From Deltaproteobacteria bacterium (GTDB taxonomy: Bacteria > Myxococcota > UBA796 > SXON01), in assembly GCA_947483545.1 (NCBI GenBank), contig CANKNP010000056.1, positions 1 to 18,813 of the forward strand: a stretch of DNA of 18,813 nt, in the 5' to 3' direction. Below, piece after piece: positions 15,533-18,813 of this stretch. The position numbers and the translations under genes were made by a program. Numbering within the stretch: the stretch's first letter is position 1; every line of letters starts with the position of its first letter. Under the pieces are notes generated by a model. The model had not been told where the DNA came from, did no database searches, and was given only the letters and a program-made list of their open reading frames with translations.

Positions 15533-15546
15533 CCATCTTTCGACGG
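15533..15546 (-). promoter_or_regulatory. GNRA-capped stem-loop in the rpmC-rpsQ spacer
   Basis: CCGUC pairs with GAUGG (one G-U pair) closed by a GAAA tetraloop of the GNRA class, a common stable loop that often docks into RNA or protein. It is the middle of three hairpins in the spacer. Confidence 0.4.
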
Positions 15547-15571
15547 TCCCGTTTTCTGGCAGCCGATGGTC

Positions 15572-15585
15572 TCCACCGTAGTGGA
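15572..15585 (-). promoter_or_regulatory. UNCG-capped stem-loop in the rpmC-rpsQ spacer
   Basis: UCCAC pairs perfectly with GUGGA around UACG, closed by a C-G pair: the cUNCGg hyperstable tetraloop class. It lies about 40 nt downstream of the rpmC stop. No U-run follows, so it is not an intrinsic terminator. Confidence 0.5.
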
Positions 15586-15623
15586 CGCACCGGAGCTGCC
15601 CGGGAGTTCTAAGGAGCGACCGT

Positions 15624-15944
15624 TTATTCGGCCGCCTCGGGTTTGTCAAGAATCGACTGAAGAAAGCTCTCGCCCGCGCCGGCGCTCGCTGCGGTCGCCG
15701 ACGGGACGAAGGACCCGCCGTGGATCGACCGCAGGGCCCCACGGTGAGTGTTCGCCGCGTGCTCACGCGTCGTGATCGCAGTGTGGACGCGGGCAATATC
15801 ACGCCGCTTCTGCTTCAGCGTACCCACGTTCTCGAGGCGCCCCATCCGGTGACGGAACAAGGCCGTGGTGAGCTCGCGCTCAAGGTCCATCGACCGATGA
15901 ACCAGAGCGGCATCGGTGAGCTCGGTCAATTCGACGTAACGCAT
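15624..15944 (-). CDS. rpmC: 50S ribosomal protein L29 with C-terminal extension
   Basis: L29 is a small coiled-coil protein at the exit tunnel that docks SRP and trigger factor. Residues 1-62 match: [52 protein letters not shown]. The usual length is 60-70 aa; here the frame continues to 106 aa. The tail (about 66-106) is Ala/Ser/Gly-rich and ends [14 protein letters not shown], unlike the basic core. The ATG at 15944 shares one base with the rplP stop (TGATG), so it is probably translationally coupled. The stop is TAA at 15624-15626. Confidence 0.93.
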   Translation of the reverse strand: MRYVELTELTDAALVHRSMDLERELTTALFRHRMGRLENVGTLKQKRRDIARVHTAITTREHAANTHRGALRSIHGGSFVPSATAASAGAGESFLQSILDKPEAAE

Positions 15945-16360
15945 CAGACAATCTCCTCACGCCGCACAAAGCGAGTTTCGAGGGGAAGTTTGTGGCTTGC
16001 GAGCCGGAGCGCCTCTCGGGCGACGTCCTCCGCAACGCCCTCGATTTCGTACAGGATACGGCCGGGCTTGACGACCGCGACCCAGTACTCCGGCGCGCCC
16101 TTGCCGGTACCCATTCGGGTCTCGGCCGGCTTCTTGGTGACGGGCTTATCCGGGAACACCCGAATCCAGATCTTTCCGCCACGCTTGATGTGGCGGGTGA
16201 GGGCAATACGAGCGGCCTCGATCTGGCGAGCGGTGAGGCGGCCGGGAACGGTGACCTGAAGGCCAAACTCCCCGAAGCTCACGTTCTGCCCACGGTAGGC
16301 GAGGCCGGGAATCCGACCCTTCTGGACCTTCCTGAATTTGACTCGTTTCGGACTCAGCAT
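15944..16360 (-). CDS. rplP: 50S ribosomal protein L16
   Basis: This 138-aa protein binds near the A-site and 5S rRNA. It opens [24 protein letters not shown] and has [54 protein letters not shown], the family core including the conserved RMGxGKG arginine loop near the peptidyl transferase centre. It ends with [15 protein letters not shown]. The ATG at 16360 is 8 nt after rpsC, and its TGA overlaps the rpmC ATG by one base. Confidence 0.98.
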   Translation of the reverse strand: MLSPKRVKFRKVQKGRIPGLAYRGQNVSFGEFGLQVTVPGRLTARQIEAARIALTRHIKRGGKIWIRVFPDKPVTKKPAETRMGTGKGAPEYWVAVVKPGRILYEIEGVAEDVAREALRLASHKLPLETRFVRREEIV

Positions 16361-16368
16361 GGTCTACC

Positions 16369-17016
16369 TCAGAGGGAACGATCTTCGTCGCCTGGCATGA
16401 TCTCGCCCTTGAAGATCCACACCTTGACGCCGATGACCCCGTAGGTGGTCTTCGCTTCTGCCAAACCGTAGTCGACATCCGCGCGGAGCGTGTGCAGCGG
16501 CACCCGCCCTTCACGGTACCATTCAGTCCGGCTCATTTCCGCGCCGCCAAGACGGCCTGCGCACATGACCTTGACGCCTTTGGCCCCCGCTTTGCGGGAC
16601 TGGGTCACGGCCTTCTTCATCGCGCGACGGAAGCTGACCCGCTTCTCGAGCTGAGCGGCGATGTTCTCCGCCACCAGCTGCGAATCGGTGTCCACCTTCC
16701 GAACTTCCATGACGTTGAGGAAGATCTCGGTCTTGACCTTCTTCTGGAGCTCCGCCCGGAGGTGGTCGAGGCCGCGCGCCTTCTTGTCGATCACCATTCC
16801 GGGTTTCGCGGCGTGGATGTAGACCTTCGCCTTGTTCGCCGCGCGCTCGATACGGATGCGGCTGATGCCGGCCGTGTGGAGCTTCTCCTTGAGGAAGTCG
16901 CGGATGAGGATATCCTCGTGGACAAAGCGCTGATAGTCGCGCTCCGCGTACCACTTGGAATCCCATGGGCGGGTGATCCCCACCCGAAATCCTACTGGGT
17001 TGACTTTCTGTCCCAT
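16369..17016 (-). CDS. rpsC: 30S ribosomal protein S3
   Basis: This 215-aa protein lines the mRNA entry tunnel. It begins [28 protein letters not shown]-type RNA-binding domain covers about 40-105 ([26 protein letters not shown]). The C-terminal domain has [58 protein letters not shown], with the ERRRAxK-like arginine stretch partly kept. Length is normal. The ATG at 17016 is 8 nt after rplV. Confidence 0.98.
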   Translation of the reverse strand: MGQKVNPVGFRVGITRPWDSKWYAERDYQRFVHEDILIRDFLKEKLHTAGISRIRIERAANKAKVYIHAAKPGMVIDKKARGLDHLRAELQKKVKTEIFLNVMEVRKVDTDSQLVAENIAAQLEKRVSFRRAMKKAVTQSRKAGAKGVKVMCAGRLGGAEMSRTEWYREGRVPLHTLRADVDYGLAEAKTTYGVIGVKVWIFKGEIMPGDEDRSL

Positions 17017-17024
17017 TACGGCTC

Positions 17025-17372
17025 CTACCGAGAATCCACGACCACGGTGATGTGAGAAGTCTTCTTGAGGATCGGAGTCGCCCGGCCCTGCGCACGCGGG
17101 CGAAAACGCCGCATGGTAGGTCCGGCATCAACCATGATGCCCTTGACATAAAGAGTGTCGATGTCGACCTCCTGATTCCGCTGCTTCGCCTTGTGCTCGG
17201 CGTTGGCGACCGCCGATTCGACGAGTTTTCGGATCAGAGGAGCGGACTTCTTAGGGAGAAAGGTGAGCACGTCAAGCGCCTCACTCGCGTCCCTTCCGCG
17301 CACCAGATCGGCCACGAGCCGCGCCTTACGGGCGGACACGCGAGCGAACCGGAGGATTGCCGTTGATTCCAT
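17025..17372 (-). CDS. rplV: 50S ribosomal protein L22
   Basis: At 115 aa this protein's beta-hairpin lines the exit tunnel constriction where macrolides bind. [27 protein letters not shown] is the conserved helix, and the hairpin reads [32 protein letters not shown], with the GP-x-x-RR-x2-PRA-x-GRA signature. It is 5 aa longer than the E. coli protein at the N-terminus. The ATG at 17372 is 9 nt after rpsS. Confidence 0.98.
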   Translation of the reverse strand: MESTAILRFARVSARKARLVADLVRGRDASEALDVLTFLPKKSAPLIRKLVESAVANAEHKAKQRNQEVDIDTLYVKGIMVDAGPTMRRFRPRAQGRATPILKKTSHITVVVDSR

Positions 17373-17381
17373 GATCAGCTC

Positions 17382-17657
17382 CTACCGCGCCTTCGTCTTA
17401 CGATCCGCAGCGTGCCCGAAGAAGGTCCGGGTCGCAGCGAACTCGCCAAACTTGTGCCCGACCATGTGTTCGGTGACGTACACAGGGACGAACTTCTTTC
17501 CGTTATGAACCGCGAACGTGAGCCCGATGAAATCGGGAATCACGGTCGAGCGGCGGCTCCAGGTCTTGATGATACGGTTCCCGCCACGTTGGGCCGCCGC
17601 GGCCTTGGCGATGAGGTACTGGTCCACGAAGGGACCTTTCTTGATCGAACGAGCCAT
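17382..17657 (-). CDS. rpsS: 30S ribosomal protein S19
   Basis: This 91-aa protein of the 30S head contacts 23S helix 38 (bridge B1a). It begins [15 protein letters not shown], and [48 protein letters not shown] is the nearly invariant S19 block. I chose ATG at 17657, 5 nt after rplB; the frame could run further upstream to 17747 but would lie inside rplB and adds no family sequence. Confidence 0.98.
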   Translation of the reverse strand: MARSIKKGPFVDQYLIAKAAAAQRGGNRIIKTWSRRSTVIPDFIGLTFAVHNGKKFVPVYVTEHMVGHKFGEFAATRTFFGHAADRKTKAR

Positions 17658-17662
17658 AGCGT

Positions 17663-18490
17663 CTATTTCCCCCTGCGCTTCACGATGAAGCGGCCGGACG
17701 GCTTCTTCTGAGTCCGTGTCTTGTAGCCCTTGGTGGGCTTGCCCCACGGAGATACGGGATGACGACCACCCTTGGTGCGGCCTTCGCCGCCGCCATGGGG
17801 ATGATCAATCGGGTTCATCGCGGTGCCGCGAACTTCGGGACGCCAGCCCAGCCAGCGTGCCCGACCGGCCTTGCCGAGCATCTCATTCTCGTGCTCGACG
17901 TTCCCCACCTGGCCGAGCGTCGCGCGGCAACGCCCGAGGACCTGACGAAGCTCGCCGCTCGGAAGACGAAGCAGGACGTACTCGCCCTCCTTCGCCATCA
18001 CCTGCGCGTAACACCCGGCAGACCGGCACATCTGTCCACCGCGCCCAACCTTGAGCTCGACGTTGTGAACGAAGGTGCCGAGGGGAACCGCGAGGAGCGA
18101 GAGTGTGTTGCCCGGGCGGATGTCCGCCGAGTCGGAGGCCACCACCGTGTCCCCGACGGAGAGGCCGACGGGAGCCAGAATGTAGCGCTTCTCGCCGTCA
18201 GTGTAGTGCACCAGGGCGATCCGGGCAGTACGATTGGGATCATACTCCACGGTGGCCACGGTGCCCGGTACCTCGAGCTTGTCCCGGCGAAAGTCGATGA
18301 TCCGGTAGCGCCGCTTGTGCCCGCCACCCATGTGACGCGAGGTGCGCCGACCCAGGTTGTTGCGGCCGCCCGTCCGGCGGAGCACGCCGGTGAGCGACTT
18401 CTCGGGGGAGTCGCTGGTGACCTCAGCGAAGTCCGGCGTCGCCGTGTAGCGGCGGCTCGCCGTAGTCGGATTGAAACGTCGGGTGCCCAT
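17663..18490 (-). CDS. rplB: 50S ribosomal protein L2
   Basis: This 275-aa protein supports the peptidyl transferase centre and bridge B7b. Highlights are [36 protein letters not shown] (32-67) and the [34 protein letters not shown] block. [30 protein letters not shown] includes the invariant DHPHGGGEG (229-237) bearing the active-site-proximal histidine. Length equals the family norm. The ATG at 18490 lies 3 nt after rplW. Confidence 0.98.
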   Translation of the reverse strand: MGTRRFNPTTASRRYTATPDFAEVTSDSPEKSLTGVLRRTGGRNNLGRRTSRHMGGGHKRRYRIIDFRRDKLEVPGTVATVEYDPNRTARIALVHYTDGEKRYILAPVGLSVGDTVVASDSADIRPGNTLSLLAVPLGTFVHNVELKVGRGGQMCRSAGCYAQVMAKEGEYVLLRLPSGELRQVLGRCRATLGQVGNVEHENEMLGKAGRARWLGWRPEVRGTAMNPIDHPHGGGEGRTKGGRHPVSPWGKPTKGYKTRTQKKPSGRFIVKRRGK

Positions 18491-18493
18491 CGT

Positions 18494-18781
18494 TCAGCCT
18501 TCCACGAAGTTGAGGGAGTGGCCGTCCACGAGCTGCACGTACGCCTTCTTCCAAGAGGGACGCTGCGAGTAGTGCTTGCCGGAACGGCGGTACTTCCCGC
18601 GAGTGCGCAGCGTACGAACGTCCGCCACTTTCACAGAGAAGAAGCGCTCGACCGCCTCTTTGATCTCGTGCTTGTTCGCCGCTGCCGATACTTCGAACAC
18701 GTAGGTGTTCTGCGAGGCGCTTAGCGCCTCCGCTTTCTCGTTTACCAGCGGACGGACGAGGATGTCATGGATCTCGGCCAT
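18494..18781 (-). CDS. rplW: 50S ribosomal protein L23
   Basis: At 95 aa L23 is the main docking site for trigger factor and SRP at the tunnel exit. It has MAEIHDILVRPLVNEKAEALSASQNTYVFEVSAAANKHEIKEAVERFFSVKVADVRTL, matching the L23 core (RPLxTEKa, then ANKxxIKxAVE-x-FfxVkV), followed by GKYRRSGKHYSQRPSWKKAYVQL. I took ATG at 18781 because it gives the conserved start; eight extra upstream codons would lie in the rplD end. The stop of rplD is 1 nt upstream (TGAGATG). Confidence 0.97.
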   Translation of the reverse strand: MAEIHDILVRPLVNEKAEALSASQNTYVFEVSAAANKHEIKEAVERFFSVKVADVRTLRTRGKYRRSGKHYSQRPSWKKAYVQLVDGHSLNFVEG

Positions 18782-18782
18782 C

Positions 18783-18813
18783 TCAGTTGTTCTCCAGCCG
18801 CGCAACGACCCGC
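18783..18813 (-). CDS. rplD: C-terminal end of ribosomal protein L4 (partial)
   Basis: Only nine codons, RVVARLENN, then TGA are inside the window. No L4 motif can be read. The call rests on conserved operon order (rplC-rplD-rplW) and the tight TGAGATG junction with rplW. The rest of the gene lies beyond the right edge. Confidence 0.5.
   Translation of the reverse strand, partial: RVVARLENN

Noticed and set aside
17759..18724. 321-codon plus-strand open frame opposite rplB and rplW
   Set aside because: Same reason: antisense shadow of two certain ribosomal protein genes.

Overview
The window is GC-rich bacterial chromosome. Most of it (about 5741 to 18813, minus strand) is the merged S10-spc-alpha ribosomal protein operon, one of the most conserved gene orders in bacteria. 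The left 5.6 kb holds four unrelated genes. The organism looks like a deltaproteobacterium in the broad sense, most likely Myxococcota or a relative. The reasons are the GC content, the frequent GTG starts, the secY-adk-map order, and a large chimeric protein joining a DUF4388-like domain, a J domain and TPRs. This placement is an inference; no rRNA is present to confirm it.

Read 5' to 3' on the minus strand (right to left), the operon runs: end of rplD (L4), rplW, rplB, rpsS, rplV, rpsC, rplP, rpmC, rpsQ, rplN, rplX, rplE, rpsN, rpsH, rplF, rplR, rpsE, rpmD, rplO, secY, adk, map, rpmJ, rpsM, rpsK, rpoA, rplQ. Two genes often found here are missing: infA (usually between map and rpmJ) and rpsD (usually between rpsK and rpoA). 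Most spacers are 3 to 16 nt, or the genes overlap (rplP/rpmC by 1 nt; rplO/secY and secY/adk by 4 nt). The promoter is beyond the right edge.

The few longer spacers (rpmC-rpsQ 147 nt, rpsK-rpoA 109 nt, adk-map 80 nt, rplR-rpsE 38 nt, map-rpmJ 30 nt, rpsQ-rplN 27 nt) each contain stem-loops, several running into the next gene's Shine-Dalgarno sequence. This is the least explained signal in the window and is developed in the findings.

Left region: a minus-strand gene (2047 down past position 1) encodes a single-pass membrane protein with helical-repeat regions on both sides. Divergent from it, 2159-3568 (+) encodes the DUF4388-like/J-domain/TPR protein. Its 3' end overlaps by 26 bp the convergent adenosine deaminase gene (3543-4769, -). 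Divergent from that, 4852-5637 (+) encodes a class IV PLP-dependent aminotransferase or lyase, which converges on the end of rplQ. No stretch longer than 300 bases lacks a gene. I found no tRNA, rRNA, CRISPR array, insertion sequence or phage gene.
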